Part shown: positions 16,708 through 26,448 of the stretch, one piece after another | How positions within the stretch are numbered: position 1 is the stretch's first letter | Layout of the letters: every line of letters begins with the position of its first letter | Origin: Parabacteroides sp. 52 | GTDB taxonomy: Bacteria; Bacteroidota; Bacteroidia; Bacteroidales; Tannerellaceae | Direction: 5' to 3' | Length of the DNA stretch: 64,000 nt | Assembly (NCBI RefSeq): GCF_010500925.1 | Contig: NZ_QVMG01000008.1 | Location: 62,001-126,000 of the forward strand | The notes under the pieces: generated by a model | Databases searched by the model: none | What the model saw: only the letters and a program-made list of their open reading frames with translations | What the model was told of the DNA's origin: nothing | Made by a program: the position numbers and the translations under genes

Positions 16708-19230
16708 TTATTCTTCTTTGTTCTCTTGTTGGGTAGATGGACGAAATACTTTCCAAACCGAATAACCGATGACGGCAATAAATAGGAGAAGGATCAGGAA
16801 GGAAGAGTAGGCGGAGATATTGGCGGCTACTATATATCCTTCCGGACGGAATTCAAAAACAAGCTGATGTTCTCCGGCCGGCACGCGCATCGCACGCAAG
16901 ATCCAATCTGCCCGGAAATGAGAAGCAGGCTGTCCATCGATGGTTACCTTCCATCCCGGTTGATAAAAGACTTCAGAGAATACAGCGATTTGCTCTGTGA
17001 CAGCCTTTGTCGTATATGTCAAACGGTTGGGACGATAGTTATCCAGGGTGATGGATGCCATAGAGTCGGGTTGGGCCTGGAATCCGTTCAACTCTTCTGT
17101 AAAACGCTTATCTACGACAGCAGTCTGCAAAGGATGAATGGTATGCAAGGCTTCCATCTCAGCATCTGCATTTTCTACTATCCGGACTTCCGGAACAAAC
17201 CAGGCGTTTCCATAAATAAACGGATTCTCTACCGGAGCTTGCTCTGGGTGGTAAATAACATATTTGGTATTCAGCATATTCAGGGAAGGTGTCTGAGAGA
17301 ATACTTTTTGAATGTCTTCCAGGCTAGTAGCTTTCTGGAATGCCTGTATCACAGTACTCAGCTCTTGCGACAACCGGTGATCGATCAGTTCCTGATAACG
17401 TCTTAATTTGGCCGCATGATACCCTCCGATGGAATGATGGAAATAGGAAGTCGTCGTTTCCTGGAAAGGATTGTTCAGGTTGATCACCCGGTAAGAAATG
17501 GTCGGGTCTTTCAGTATTTCTTTGTCTGCTACGGATGCCTTATAGATATCGGCTGGTTTTTCTTTCACATAGTTCTTGTCATTCAGGTATCTTCTGTCGA
17601 CAGTCCAGAGATCAGCCAACGTAAATAAAGTCACTCCGATACAAAGGATAAGGCTTGCTCTCTTTTTGTTCTTCGCCTTGAGAAAGAAAAAGACCAGTCC
17701 GGCTGTCAATAAAATGAATAAAAACGAACGGAAGGCATCTGAAGAGGCCAGGGAAGAACGGTCCATGAGTAATGCCGCATACCAGGGTTGCTCTTGGTAT
17801 TGTGCATCATAATTCGATTGAAAACTAAGCAATAGGCTGGGGAATAACCAGATGAGTAGACACAAACCGCCGGTGAGTGCCACCGACCCTATCAGCCCTT
17901 TTTTGAGTAAAGAGAGATCTACCTGCTCGTTGACGATTTCTTTCAATCCCCAGAAGGCGATGATGGGAGCCACCAAGCCCGGAATAACCAATGCCATTTC
18001 GACTGTCCGGAATTTATTGTACATAGGCAGGTAATGAAACATGATGTCGTTGAACCAATCCAAGTTCCTACCCAAAGCCAATAATACGAGAAAAAAACCG
18101 CCGGCAAAAAGCCACCATTTCATTTTGTTTCGGATAACAAACATACCTAAAACAAACAAAAAACAAACACCGGCACCGAAATAAACAGGACCTTGTGTGA
18201 ATGGTTTGTCTCCCCAGTAAGTGGGTGCCTGCATCTCGTTTTTTACTTGATAACCGGCTGCTTTCAATGATTTGTAGAATTCGGAAGAGCTGTCCAGGGT
18301 TCCTCCCGATCCTCCTCCGTATGCATGGGGGATAAGCAGGGTTAATAATTCACTTTTTCCATAACTCCATTGAAAAGCATAGTCTTTATCCAGACCAGAA
18401 GAAATCTTCTCTCCGGAAGCACCGGCGGTAGTCAGTTCGGTAGCCCCGCGGGTGGACGATTGCCCCAGGTCCCAATGTACATACATATTCCGTGCATTAG
18501 GCAGTACGGCCAACAGTACACAGGCAATCAGTATAGCTGTCACTTTCCCTAACTCTTTATATGCTTTCTGTTTGATCTGCCAGGTTAAATAGCCCAGGTA
18601 AATGAAAACACAGAGAAGGACCAGGTAATAGGTGATCTGTAGATGGCTGTTGCCAACCGAGAGAGCTACGCCCAGGAGGAAAAGAATACCTCCCCACATA
18701 TAGTTGCGTTTGAATAATAATACCATGCCGGCCAAAACCACAGGCATATACGCAATGACATAAGCTTTGGTCACGTGCCCGGCCAATACCAGGATAATAT
18801 TATAAGAGGCAAAAGCAAAAGCGATAGCCCCTGCTATAGCCAATAGCCAGTTTACCCCCATCACACACATCAGGAGATAGAAACAAACCAGTCCGACAAA
18901 TACCATGCCTCCATGCACATAGTCGATACCTTTTAAGGGTTTTTCCAATACCTCATACCCGGGTAGGTTGGGGGCCGCATGGCCATAATGTGTCACATAC
19001 GGCATACCGCCGAACATGGCATCCGACCATTCGCTAAACTCTCCGGGCTGGGCTGTTTGCGCATATTCTTCCATTTGGCTGGATCCCATTCCGTACACGT
19101 TTGTCATGTCGGCATTCTGTATCCGTTTGCCATCCAATATAGCCGGACTGAAATAAACTATTGTCAATACCAGGAAGACAACAATCGCAAGGACATGTTT
19201 CCCCCATTTCTTTACTACATCCTGTATCAT
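16708..19230 (-). CDS. YfhO-family multi-pass membrane protein (GT-C-like)
   Basis: Large membrane protein of 840 residues of the YfhO family, which resembles GT-C glycosyltransferases that use lipid-linked sugars. It has about a dozen hydrophobic helices, starting with HVLAIVVFLVLTIVYFSPAI. An acidic loop (NADMTNVYGMGSSQMEEYAQ) follows the first helix, as in GT-C enzymes. A soluble domain of ~230 residues precedes the final helix (ISAYSSFLILLLFIAVIGYS). It is the last gene of the glycan operon, 11 nt after a family 2 glycosyltransferase. It may add a side-branch sugar on the periplasmic face; the donor is unknown. Confidence 0.85.
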   Translation of the reverse strand: MIQDVVKKWGKHVLAIVVFLVLTIVYFSPAILDGKRIQNADMTNVYGMGSSQMEEYAQTAQPGEFSEWSDAMFGGMPYVTHYGHAAPNLPGYEVLEKPLKGIDYVHGGMVFVGLVCFYLLMCVMGVNWLLAIAGAIAFAFASYNIILVLAGHVTKAYVIAYMPVVLAGMVLLFKRNYMWGGILFLLGVALSVGNSHLQITYYLVLLCVFIYLGYLTWQIKQKAYKELGKVTAILIACVLLAVLPNARNMYVHWDLGQSSTRGATELTTAGASGEKISSGLDKDYAFQWSYGKSELLTLLIPHAYGGGSGGTLDSSSEFYKSLKAAGYQVKNEMQAPTYWGDKPFTQGPVYFGAGVCFLFVLGMFVIRNKMKWWLFAGGFFLVLLALGRNLDWFNDIMFHYLPMYNKFRTVEMALVIPGLVAPIIAFWGLKEIVNEQVDLSLLKKGLIGSVALTGGLCLLIWLFPSLLLSFQSNYDAQYQEQPWYAALLMDRSSLASSDAFRSFLFILLTAGLVFFFLKAKNKKRASLILCIGVTLFTLADLWTVDRRYLNDKNYVKEKPADIYKASVADKEILKDPTISYRVINLNNPFQETTTSYFHHSIGGYHAAKLRRYQELIDHRLSQELSTVIQAFQKATSLEDIQKVFSQTPSLNMLNTKYVIYHPEQAPVENPFIYGNAWFVPEVRIVENADAEMEALHTIHPLQTAVVDKRFTEELNGFQAQPDSMASITLDNYRPNRLTYTTKAVTEQIAVFSEVFYQPGWKVTIDGQPASHFRADWILRAMRVPAGEHQLVFEFRPEGYIVAANISAYSSFLILLLFIAVIGYSVWKVFRPSTQQENKEE

Positions 19231-19241
19231 ATTCTTTTTAT

Positions 19242-20000
19242 TTAGACTCTGCCTTTAAACCATTTTGCTGTATAAAAACGCACGGCAAACCAACCATGCA
19301 TAAAGAAGGTAGACAAGGGGCCATAGTAGTGACACATAACCTTGTACCGTTCTTTCAAAGACGCTTTCCGTTCGACGCTGCTCATGCCGGCCTCCAGGAA
19401 ATTAGATAATACCCGAAAAGTGTTATGAACCGACTGTGCCCGTTGCAGGCATTGAATACACCAATCATAATCGGCTACCAAGCGGTATGTGGTATTATAC
19501 AACGGAGCGATTTCTTTTTTGGCTATGAACGACTGGTGGTTGACCAGCATACCTTTGCGGAAACTCTTCCAAGTCAATCTTTTCGGGGGGCGCAACCGGC
19601 GTAGTCCGATCGGAGCTCCTTGGGCATCTACGATCATCGTATCCCCATACATAACGTCCGGCAAAGATACTTTCTTTTTTAAAGATGTTACTATTTCCTG
19701 TAAAGTATCTGCCGTGTAAAGCGTATCTCCCGCGTTGATAAACCACACATAATCACCTGTGGCGCGAAGCAATCCTTTATTCATGGCATCATACAAACCT
19801 TTATCCGGTTCACTTTGCCAATAGGAGATGCCCGACGCATATTGCTTGATCAATTCAACTGTGCCGTCTGTAGAGTTTCCATCGATAACAATATATTCGA
19901 TATGGGGATAGGATTGACTGAGTATGCTCAGGATCGTCCTTTCCAACCATTGGCTGGCATTATAGGTTACTGTTATGATCGAAAAAACGGGTGGTTTCAT
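19242..20000 (-). CDS. Family 2 glycosyltransferase
   Basis: Cytoplasmic GT-A enzyme of 252 residues that transfers a sugar from a nucleotide donor. It shows the GT2 opening (FSIITVTYNASQWLERTILS), the nucleotide-binding region (YIVIDGNSTDGTVELI) and the metal-binding area (YVWFINAGDTLY; DXD replaced by N-A-G-D). The ATG at 20000 overlaps the stop of the upstream gene by ATGA and directly precedes the first beta strand, so the longer in-frame extension is rejected. The length suits a colanic-acid WcaE/WcaA-like transferase, but the linkage cannot be inferred. Confidence 0.88.
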   Translation of the reverse strand: MKPPVFSIITVTYNASQWLERTILSILSQSYPHIEYIVIDGNSTDGTVELIKQYASGISYWQSEPDKGLYDAMNKGLLRATGDYVWFINAGDTLYTADTLQEIVTSLKKKVSLPDVMYGDTMIVDAQGAPIGLRRLRPPKRLTWKSFRKGMLVNHQSFIAKKEIAPLYNTTYRLVADYDWCIQCLQRAQSVHNTFRVLSNFLEAGMSSVERKASLKERYKVMCHYYGPLSTFFMHGWFAVRFYTAKWFKGRV

Positions 20001-21256
20001 ATTTTCTTTTCCCATAAGTTCTTGTAAAGGTGAATATATTTTTCTGCCACAACGGATTCCCGGTAGCTCGTCTGTACCTTTTCCAGGCAGGCTCTTGACA
20101 GGTTTTTTGATTCCTTGTTTTCCAGTATCCATTGTATACCGTCAGCCAGGTCCTCCGCCTCTTTATACCGGGCTACATAGCCGTTGTTTTTATGATCGAT
20201 CATTTCAGGTATGCCGCCCGTTTCAAAACCAACAGAGGGAGTGCCACAGGCCATGGCTTCCATAATTGTATTCGGTAGGTTATCCTCCAGGGAGGGGATC
20301 ACAAACAGATCCACAGAGGCATACGCCTTCGCCATTGTCTCCTGGTCGGATATATACCCCAGTTCGTGTACCGGGAAAGGAAGTGCAGCGATCAGTTCAT
20401 CCGAATGACTGCCCATCAATACGACCTCCAACGTATAATTCCGTTCTGCCAATAGACGGCAGGCCTCGATCAGGAAAACGGCTCCTTTCCGCGTATCGGA
20501 AAGTTTGGCGGCTGCAAATAATAATAAAGCTTTGTCCAAAGGCAGGTTGAATTGCTCCCGGCAATCTTTCTTAGCTATCGGCCGAAAGACCGTGGTGTCT
20601 ATCGGGTTGGGAATGGACATGAAACGAGCCTGTTGTAATAATCCGCTCTGTTTGGCCATCGAACTGATCCATGTGCTGCATCCGACAAAGGTGATGGAAG
20701 CATTCTTTAATTCTTTTTTCCGGTCAAAGACCTGTTTGGCCAAATCCCATAAAGGTTGATTCACCAATAACGGGCAATGGGAACAACCGGAATGGTAACG
20801 TTCGCAAGTACCCGGATAATGACAAATACCTGTTGCCGGCCAGAGATCATGCAATGTCCAAACGATAGGTTTGTCCATCTGCAAGAGTCTTTCGATATCT
20901 TTCAGCGAGAGAAAGCCCTGGTTGATCCAATGCAGATGAATGATATCAGCCTCTTGCAATACGATGTTCCGGTCCAGGTTATTACCGGTGTTGGCAAGAG
21001 ATACCTGAAACAGGTTCTTCCGATTCAACCGGTTACATACAAAAATGACCAGCCGTTCCCACACAAACCGGAACCGGTTCAGTTGTCGTTTGATAAAAGA
21101 GGTATTTACCGACACCACATCCCCGGCCTCTGTCTGTTTGTCGCGTACCAGCATACAAACCGTGAGTCCGGCCTTTTGCAAGGCAGCTTGCAGGCGATTG
21201 GCTGCAACGGCCGCTCCTCCTGTCCGTTCGGCGGTATTCAGTAATACGACTTTCAT
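19997..21256 (-). CDS. Family 4 glycosyltransferase
   Basis: GT-B fold retaining glycosyltransferase of 419 residues. The N-terminal Rossmann domain starts MKVVLLNTAERTGGAAVAAN, with WTLHDLWPATGICHYPGTCE in the acceptor region. The C-terminal domain carries the EX7E-type donor site (SLEDNLPNTIMEAMACGTPS). It directly follows the upstream gene with no gap and overlaps the next gene by 4 nt, so translation is probably coupled. The HDLWPATGICHY segment is typical of WcaC/colanic-acid-like enzymes. Confidence 0.9.
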   Translation of the reverse strand: MKVVLLNTAERTGGAAVAANRLQAALQKAGLTVCMLVRDKQTEAGDVVSVNTSFIKRQLNRFRFVWERLVIFVCNRLNRKNLFQVSLANTGNNLDRNIVLQEADIIHLHWINQGFLSLKDIERLLQMDKPIVWTLHDLWPATGICHYPGTCERYHSGCSHCPLLVNQPLWDLAKQVFDRKKELKNASITFVGCSTWISSMAKQSGLLQQARFMSIPNPIDTTVFRPIAKKDCREQFNLPLDKALLLFAAAKLSDTRKGAVFLIEACRLLAERNYTLEVVLMGSHSDELIAALPFPVHELGYISDQETMAKAYASVDLFVIPSLEDNLPNTIMEAMACGTPSVGFETGGIPEMIDHKNNGYVARYKEAEDLADGIQWILENKESKNLSRACLEKVQTSYRESVVAEKYIHLYKNLWEKKI

Positions 21257-22120
21257 TTAGAGGTTTTTATTGGCTTCATTCACCCGTTGGCTGATCTCTT
21301 CTACGGAAGCGTTATACATTGTATAGAGTTTCTTCCGGTTTTTTATTTCCTGGTGACCCATAAATCCTTTATTCCAGATGCGCATACCGCCTGCCACCAT
21401 CGATTTAAAGCCGGCATTATACCAGCCGACCTTCAAACCGGATAACCAGGCACGCAGGCATAATTCGCAATCATCGCATTGGAAAGGAGCGAAAGAGAAA
21501 TCGATATGTTTCAGGTGTTGTATGAATAAAGACTTATTCAGAAGCATGGGCGCCCGGTTTACCGAATGCACAAAACGAAAGTCTTTATTCCCCCAATCTG
21601 TTGTTTTATATGCATCCACATACCCCCACTTCTCCGTTTCATCCAAGCAGAACTCCAATCCGTTCAAGCCTCCCAGAATGGCCATGTCCGGATAGCGGTT
21701 AAAATATTCCACGCCTTTATCCACCCAGGCCAAATCCTTAATCTCGTCATCATCCTGTAATAAGACAATGTACTTCCCATTGGCAAAACGAATGGTTTTA
21801 TCATACATCACATTCTCATACAGATCATTTGCCCGGATAAGAAACTCATTACCTAACTGTAGAAAGCGGGTCAATGCCTTGGTATGTTTTGGCTCCGAAC
21901 CATCGTCGATCACTATGATTTCTGCTCCTGCATAATTCCTTAACTGACTGACAATCCGCATCACACTGTAACTTTTATTGTGCGACTGAATGATAAAACT
22001 TACTTCCGGTGTATTATTGTATCCCTTGGCTGCCCAATCTGCAAATGTTTTCTGTTTCTTTTTCAAGACCCTTTTGGCAAGCATCCAATATACTTTTTCA
22101 AAAAATAGACGAAGATTCAT
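21257..22120 (-). CDS. Family 2 glycosyltransferase
   Basis: GT-A enzyme of 287 residues. Signature stretches are VSFIIQSHNKSYSVMRIVSQ, IIVIDDGSEPKHTKALTRF and the metal-binding VLLQDDDEI. The later region ends in a basic tail. The ATG at 22120 is chosen; a TTG seven codons upstream lies within the end of the previous gene. It is 10 nt downstream of the previous stop and abuts the next gene. The acceptor and sugar are unknown. Confidence 0.87.
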   Translation of the reverse strand: MNLRLFFEKVYWMLAKRVLKKKQKTFADWAAKGYNNTPEVSFIIQSHNKSYSVMRIVSQLRNYAGAEIIVIDDGSEPKHTKALTRFLQLGNEFLIRANDLYENVMYDKTIRFANGKYIVLLQDDDEIKDLAWVDKGVEYFNRYPDMAILGGLNGLEFCLDETEKWGYVDAYKTTDWGNKDFRFVHSVNRAPMLLNKSLFIQHLKHIDFSFAPFQCDDCELCLRAWLSGLKVGWYNAGFKSMVAGGMRIWNKGFMGHQEIKNRKKLYTMYNASVEEISQRVNEANKNL

Positions 22121-22130
22121 ATCTTTATAT

Positions 22131-23249
22131 TTATAATGCAATTATACGATCGATAAGTTGCTCCCAGTATGCCGCATACGCATATGGCATTTTATTGGCT
22201 TTCACCCTTGCGTTCTCAAGAACCGGACTCTTTTGTATAGCCTGTTGCAGTTTCTCTTTTAATTCCGTTTCCGAATAAGGGTTAAACACCATTCCATTCT
22301 CCGGCTCTTCTATCAAGCCGGAGGCACCGGCCAAAGAGGAGCAAAGAGTATAACATCCGGCAATCAAGGCTTCGTTGGCCACTGCGCCGAAGCGTTCAAA
22401 ATAACTGGGAAGCACAAACAATTGTCCGATATTATACCAGGCATAGAGTGCGGTTCCTTGCTTTTTCCCTGCAAAGATAATACGATTTCCGATCTTGTGT
22501 TTTTCTGCTTCCTCTTTCAGGGCGGAAGCTCGTTCGCCTTCGCCGACCAATACCAGTACTGTTTGTGGGTATGTATCAGCGATACCGGCAAAGGCTCTTA
22601 TCAATACAAACAGGTTTTTTATGTCGATCAACCGTCCGACAAAGAGGATCGGTATCTTCCCTTTCAGTGCATATTCTTCCATTAATTCCTTTGTGGCAGG
22701 CAATGCTTCATAAAGATCCTTCCGGAAAGCCTCCTCTTCTTGTATAATAGGGAAATAGAGAAACTTCTCTTGCTTTTTGAAATGTTCTTGATACCAGGCC
22801 TGGGCATCTTTGCTGGCCAGGATTACTCCGGTGTAGAAACGCAATAAAAAAGCGCGTAGGTATTTCTGTAATCCTTTGGTCTTTTGGGCAATGTCCCGGC
22901 TGTCGTCGCAGATGGTAAATACCTTCAGTTTTCTGTTACAGAAGAGTTTGTAACATAAGACAAAGAGGCCGAGCATATTAAATTCACTGCAAAATACCAG
23001 ATCCGGCTTCTCGTGTCTCAGGAGAGAGAACACCTGCAGGCGCAGATTCTTCCTGCCGAACAAACCGGGAGACAGGTAATGCGGGGTGAAATCCAATCGT
23101 TTTTTCAAGGCTTCCTGATGAAAAGATTGCTCCTTTGCGTCATCGTACATAAAGTAAAAAGACGCATCATAGGCTTGGTATAACGAATTGAAAAAATCAA
23201 TTCGATAAGGTACGATAGCCGGATGGAAAATGACAAGACGCTTTTTCAT
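22131..23249 (-). CDS. Family 4 glycosyltransferase
   Basis: GT-B enzyme of 372 residues. The opening is MKKRLVIFHPAIVPYRIDFF, the linker strand ILFVGRLIDIKNLFVLIRAF, and the donor site contains the E-x7-E type motif (SYFERFGAVANEALIAGCY). Spacing to the preceding gene is 18 nt. It is one of four GT-B enzymes in the operon, each clearly different in sequence, so each probably makes a different linkage. Confidence 0.89.
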   Translation of the reverse strand: MKKRLVIFHPAIVPYRIDFFNSLYQAYDASFYFMYDDAKEQSFHQEALKKRLDFTPHYLSPGLFGRKNLRLQVFSLLRHEKPDLVFCSEFNMLGLFVLCYKLFCNRKLKVFTICDDSRDIAQKTKGLQKYLRAFLLRFYTGVILASKDAQAWYQEHFKKQEKFLYFPIIQEEEAFRKDLYEALPATKELMEEYALKGKIPILFVGRLIDIKNLFVLIRAFAGIADTYPQTVLVLVGEGERASALKEEAEKHKIGNRIIFAGKKQGTALYAWYNIGQLFVLPSYFERFGAVANEALIAGCYTLCSSLAGASGLIEEPENGMVFNPYSETELKEKLQQAIQKSPVLENARVKANKMPYAYAAYWEQLIDRIIAL

Positions 23250-23267
23250 GTGAAAATAAATAGAATA

Positions 23268-24404
23268 TCAACTCTTTACTATATAACTGTCCACAACCTC
23301 CTGAAACGCTGCATACAATCGGTCCAATGAATTGGCTTCATAATAGGCCTCGAACAGTCGTTTTTCTGTATCCCTATGGGTTAATGTCCGGATCGCCTGT
23401 GCACAGGCTTCCGGGTTGTCCGGGTCGATCGCAAGACCCAGGTTATATTTTCGGACAATCTTTTCCATATAATATCCTTTATTTACGATCAACGGTTTTC
23501 GGAAAAGAGATGCCTTGGCAAGCATATTGCTGCTTTGAGAAAAGTGGACATAAGCTGCATAAAGAATATGACAACTGTCTACCAATGCATTAAAATCCGA
23601 TTCGGTAGGAATAGGATGGGGGTAATAGAAGGCATTCTCTTTCTTTTGAAAGAGATCTTCGAAATACATTTGGTCCGGTTTGTCCAATTTGCCTGCAATG
23701 ACAAAGAAATAATCTGTAGAAGGCAGGTGTTTTATGCTGTCAATCAGTGTCCTATATCCTTTGCGCAAACTCAGGCTTCCGACTAAAGCGATGATGATGC
23801 GCCCTTTCGCCTTTTCCCTGATTTCGTTTACCGGAGCAAATGTATAGTCGGGCGTTGCCGCATCTGTAAAATCGGGGAAATGGATGATGTGCGGTTGAAA
23901 AACTTCGAGTTCTTCCCGGCAGAATACATCCAGAACACCGACAGACTTGCAGTTTTTTGCTTTCAGTATATTCCGTCTGTCCAGATGGAATAGTTTTTTA
24001 TCCATCCTGTAGGGCGATAATAACAGGCCGGAGAAAGGAAGAGGTAACAATCGGTTGATTAACCAGAGCGGCATCAACACGTGCATATAGGTGTCGATAC
24101 AGCAAAAGAACCATTTCCCGTTGCGGGGCAGCTTCTTTTTCAAGTAATATAAGTTTCGGATCAATAGGTAGAGATTGAGAAGGATCACTGCTTTTTTCAA
24201 CCATCCCTTACTCGGGAGGGCGAAAGCTTTCTTCTGTTTGACCGTGAGGATGAGGCTCGGATCGATCCCTTCTATCTCCGGTTGGCTACTGCATACAGTC
24301 ACCTTATGTCCCGCACGCAGCAGGGCTTCAGTGAAATGACAAAGATACATCTGGTGATGTCCTGTCAGATCCGGTTCGATCAGTATGATATGTTCTTTTT
24401 TCAT
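23268..24404 (-). CDS. Family 4-like glycosyltransferase
   Basis: GT-B enzyme of 378 residues. The N terminus (HIILIEPDLTGHHQMYLCHF) has the GHH pattern common in this subgroup, and a basic, hydrophobic stretch near residues 70-95 may bind the membrane. The C-terminal Rossmann domain includes IIIALVGSLSLRKGYRTLID and a donor site (YVHFSQSSNMLAKASLFRKP). Its ATG overlaps the stop of the previous gene by 4 nt. Confidence 0.82.
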   Translation of the reverse strand: MKKEHIILIEPDLTGHHQMYLCHFTEALLRAGHKVTVCSSQPEIEGIDPSLILTVKQKKAFALPSKGWLKKAVILLNLYLLIRNLYYLKKKLPRNGKWFFCCIDTYMHVLMPLWLINRLLPLPFSGLLLSPYRMDKKLFHLDRRNILKAKNCKSVGVLDVFCREELEVFQPHIIHFPDFTDAATPDYTFAPVNEIREKAKGRIIIALVGSLSLRKGYRTLIDSIKHLPSTDYFFVIAGKLDKPDQMYFEDLFQKKENAFYYPHPIPTESDFNALVDSCHILYAAYVHFSQSSNMLAKASLFRKPLIVNKGYYMEKIVRKYNLGLAIDPDNPEACAQAIRTLTHRDTEKRLFEAYYEANSLDRLYAAFQEVVDSYIVKS

Positions 24405-25495
24405 CGGATCGATTTATATAGATCAGCCGTCTCACGTGCCGTCTCTTCCCAGGCATACCGTTTCAGTTGTTCTTTCCCTTTTTGCCGCAAATTGTCTCTG
24501 AGGGCGGAGTCGGTTAATACCTTCTCTATCGCCTGGTACATAGAGTCTTCGGCAGTAGGCTCAAAGTATATCGCTGCCTCTCCGGCTATTTCCGGGAAAC
24601 AACTGGCTTGGCTGAGTACCACGGGGCAATCCATGGCAAATGCTTCAAGAATAGGAAAACCAAAGCCTTCATAAACAGAAGGAAACACAAATGCCTGCGC
24701 ATGCCGGTAGAGCCAGGCCAATTCATTGTCGTTCACCGTAACGGCCAGGACTTTCTCCTCTATCTTCAGGGATTGAAGCCTTTGTTTTTCCTCTGCGCTA
24801 AAGGTGCTGCCCGTACAGATCACCCGGAGTTCCGGATAGATGACCGAAAGGCGGGAAAAGACCTTTATGAACCGGTCGAAATTCTTATATTCCCACCGGG
24901 CTCCGACATATAAGAGGTAGGGTTTTTCCAGGGAGAAGGTCGGTGGTGCCGGTTTTATCTTCTCCGGATCGATGGCATTGCCATGGTATATCCTCTTTAT
25001 CTTGCCGGCGTCTATGTTTGTATAGGCTAAAATGTCTTCTTTTGTTTTTTCACTGATGGCGATTATCTTGTCCGCCTTTTCCATCAAGACCTTCCGGATC
25101 GGTATGATCGTGTCGGTAGGCATATATTTCTCAATGGTCATATCATGTACCGTCAACACAAACGGTTTCTTTTGCAAAAAAGAAGGATCCAGGAAATAAG
25201 ACTGGTAATAAGTCGGATGAAATACATCAAAAGCCTGCTTCTTTAGTTGCTTTTCTGTAGCCCACTGATTTACTTTCCACATGATTTGATTGCGCATCTT
25301 CAGGTTCATACCGGGAAAGAACGGGCAGTGAGCCGATACATCCTTGTGGCGTAGGTAATGATTGTTGGAAAAGACCACGGGAAGAAGGGCTTCCACCTCG
25401 TACTGAGGTAAAAACTTTAACAACTCATAATGGTACCGGGAAATACCGCCGTACTGCTGAGAAGTGAATATTTGATGGTCAAACAAGATTCTCAT
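24401..25495 (-). CDS. Family 4 glycosyltransferase (mannosyltransferase-like)
   Basis: GT-B enzyme of 364 residues. It starts MRILFDHQIFTSQQYGGISR, a pattern typical of GT4 mannosyl- or rhamnosyltransferases. HDMTIEKYMP follows near residue 125, and the C-terminal domain shows YLLYVGARWEYKNFDRFIKV and the EX7E donor site (PSVYEGFGFPILEAFAMDCP). It is immediately adjacent to the FkbM methyltransferase gene and overlaps the next gene by 4 nt. The sugar is inferred only from resemblance. Confidence 0.9.
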   Translation of the reverse strand: MRILFDHQIFTSQQYGGISRYHYELLKFLPQYEVEALLPVVFSNNHYLRHKDVSAHCPFFPGMNLKMRNQIMWKVNQWATEKQLKKQAFDVFHPTYYQSYFLDPSFLQKKPFVLTVHDMTIEKYMPTDTIIPIRKVLMEKADKIIAISEKTKEDILAYTNIDAGKIKRIYHGNAIDPEKIKPAPPTFSLEKPYLLYVGARWEYKNFDRFIKVFSRLSVIYPELRVICTGSTFSAEEKQRLQSLKIEEKVLAVTVNDNELAWLYRHAQAFVFPSVYEGFGFPILEAFAMDCPVVLSQASCFPEIAGEAAIYFEPTAEDSMYQAIEKVLTDSALRDNLRQKGKEQLKRYAWEETARETADLYKSIR

Positions 25496-26404
25496 TTATT
25501 GCATCAATTTGATTTCTTCGGTTTTAATATCGTTATATAAATCAGCATCTTCTTTATGGAAAAGGCAGATGTCAAAATATTCAAATGCCGCTTTCTTTCC
25601 TTTGATGTACAAGTCTAATTGTTCGAATATCTCCATATTGTATAGATGAAAGGAGAGTAACATACGGCCGTAATTGTCATAAATAATCACATCTTCGTAC
25701 CCCAAGTCTTTCAATTTCAATAAAGTAGAAAAGCCGTCGTCCCCATTGGCATCGAGAAATACCCTGTCGTATTCAAAGAAGAGGATAGGTTTTATCTCTT
25801 TTATGTAATTCAATCCTCCTCTGATTATCTTTAGATCAAAGCCATCTGTGTCGATCTTAAGTATTTTGGCTTGTTTGACCGCTATTTCCGATTCCGATAA
25901 GGCATCCAGGGTTAACAGATTCATCTGTTTGCTGCCGGTGTCAGTCGCTATCCTGGCTGTCCCTTCTTGATTTATAATGGTGCCACAAAGAGTTGTGTTG
26001 TCTGATAAAAAACAGTCTACGATTTTGACATTTTGCAGATGCCCCAGGTTGTGCCGCAAATAGGTTATAAATAAAGGATCCCCTTCTACACAAATGAATA
26101 CAGGATCTCCTTTACATTTTTCTTTTATCAAAGCGACCGTATCTCCCACATTGGCTCCTACATCCAGGATCGCCGTGTCCGGATATTTTTTTTGTATGCA
26201 TTGAACGATACGCGGTAAATTTCTTGAATAGCCTGGAAATTGGCTTATCAATGAAGGTAGAGCATGTTCGGCAGGTAATTGCAAACGAATATCTCCGATC
26301 TTCAGAATTTGCATGCCTTTTACTGTTTTTTTCTTGTAAACTTTGACTATATCATAGCCATAGGCGCGTAAACAAGAACGTAACCCTTTTTTTAAGAAAT
26401 TCAT
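25496..26404 (-). CDS. FkbM-family methyltransferase
   Basis: SAM-dependent O-methyltransferase of 302 residues. The SAM-binding motif I is clear (AILDVGANVGDTVALIKE), followed by the acidic strand (FICVEGDPLF) and the FkbM C-terminal pattern (ILKIDTDGFDLKIIRGGLNY). In glycan operons these enzymes usually methylate a sugar hydroxyl, which caps or decorates the chain. It lies 44 nt after the flippase gene and directly before a glycosyltransferase, so it belongs to the operon. Confidence 0.88.
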   Translation of the reverse strand: MNFLKKGLRSCLRAYGYDIVKVYKKKTVKGMQILKIGDIRLQLPAEHALPSLISQFPGYSRNLPRIVQCIQKKYPDTAILDVGANVGDTVALIKEKCKGDPVFICVEGDPLFITYLRHNLGHLQNVKIVDCFLSDNTTLCGTIINQEGTARIATDTGSKQMNLLTLDALSESEIAVKQAKILKIDTDGFDLKIIRGGLNYIKEIKPILFFEYDRVFLDANGDDGFSTLLKLKDLGYEDVIIYDNYGRMLLSFHLYNMEIFEQLDLYIKGKKAAFEYFDICLFHKEDADLYNDIKTEEIKLMQ

Positions 26405-26448
26405 TTTTTATTTCTATTATATAATTTTGCTTCCAATATTGTATACGC

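Noticed and set aside
16518..16736. 72-residue plus-strand frame in the gap after the Gfo/Idh gene
   Set aside because: It overlaps the end of the YfhO-like gene, reads through the promoter of the neighbour and has no recognisable feature.
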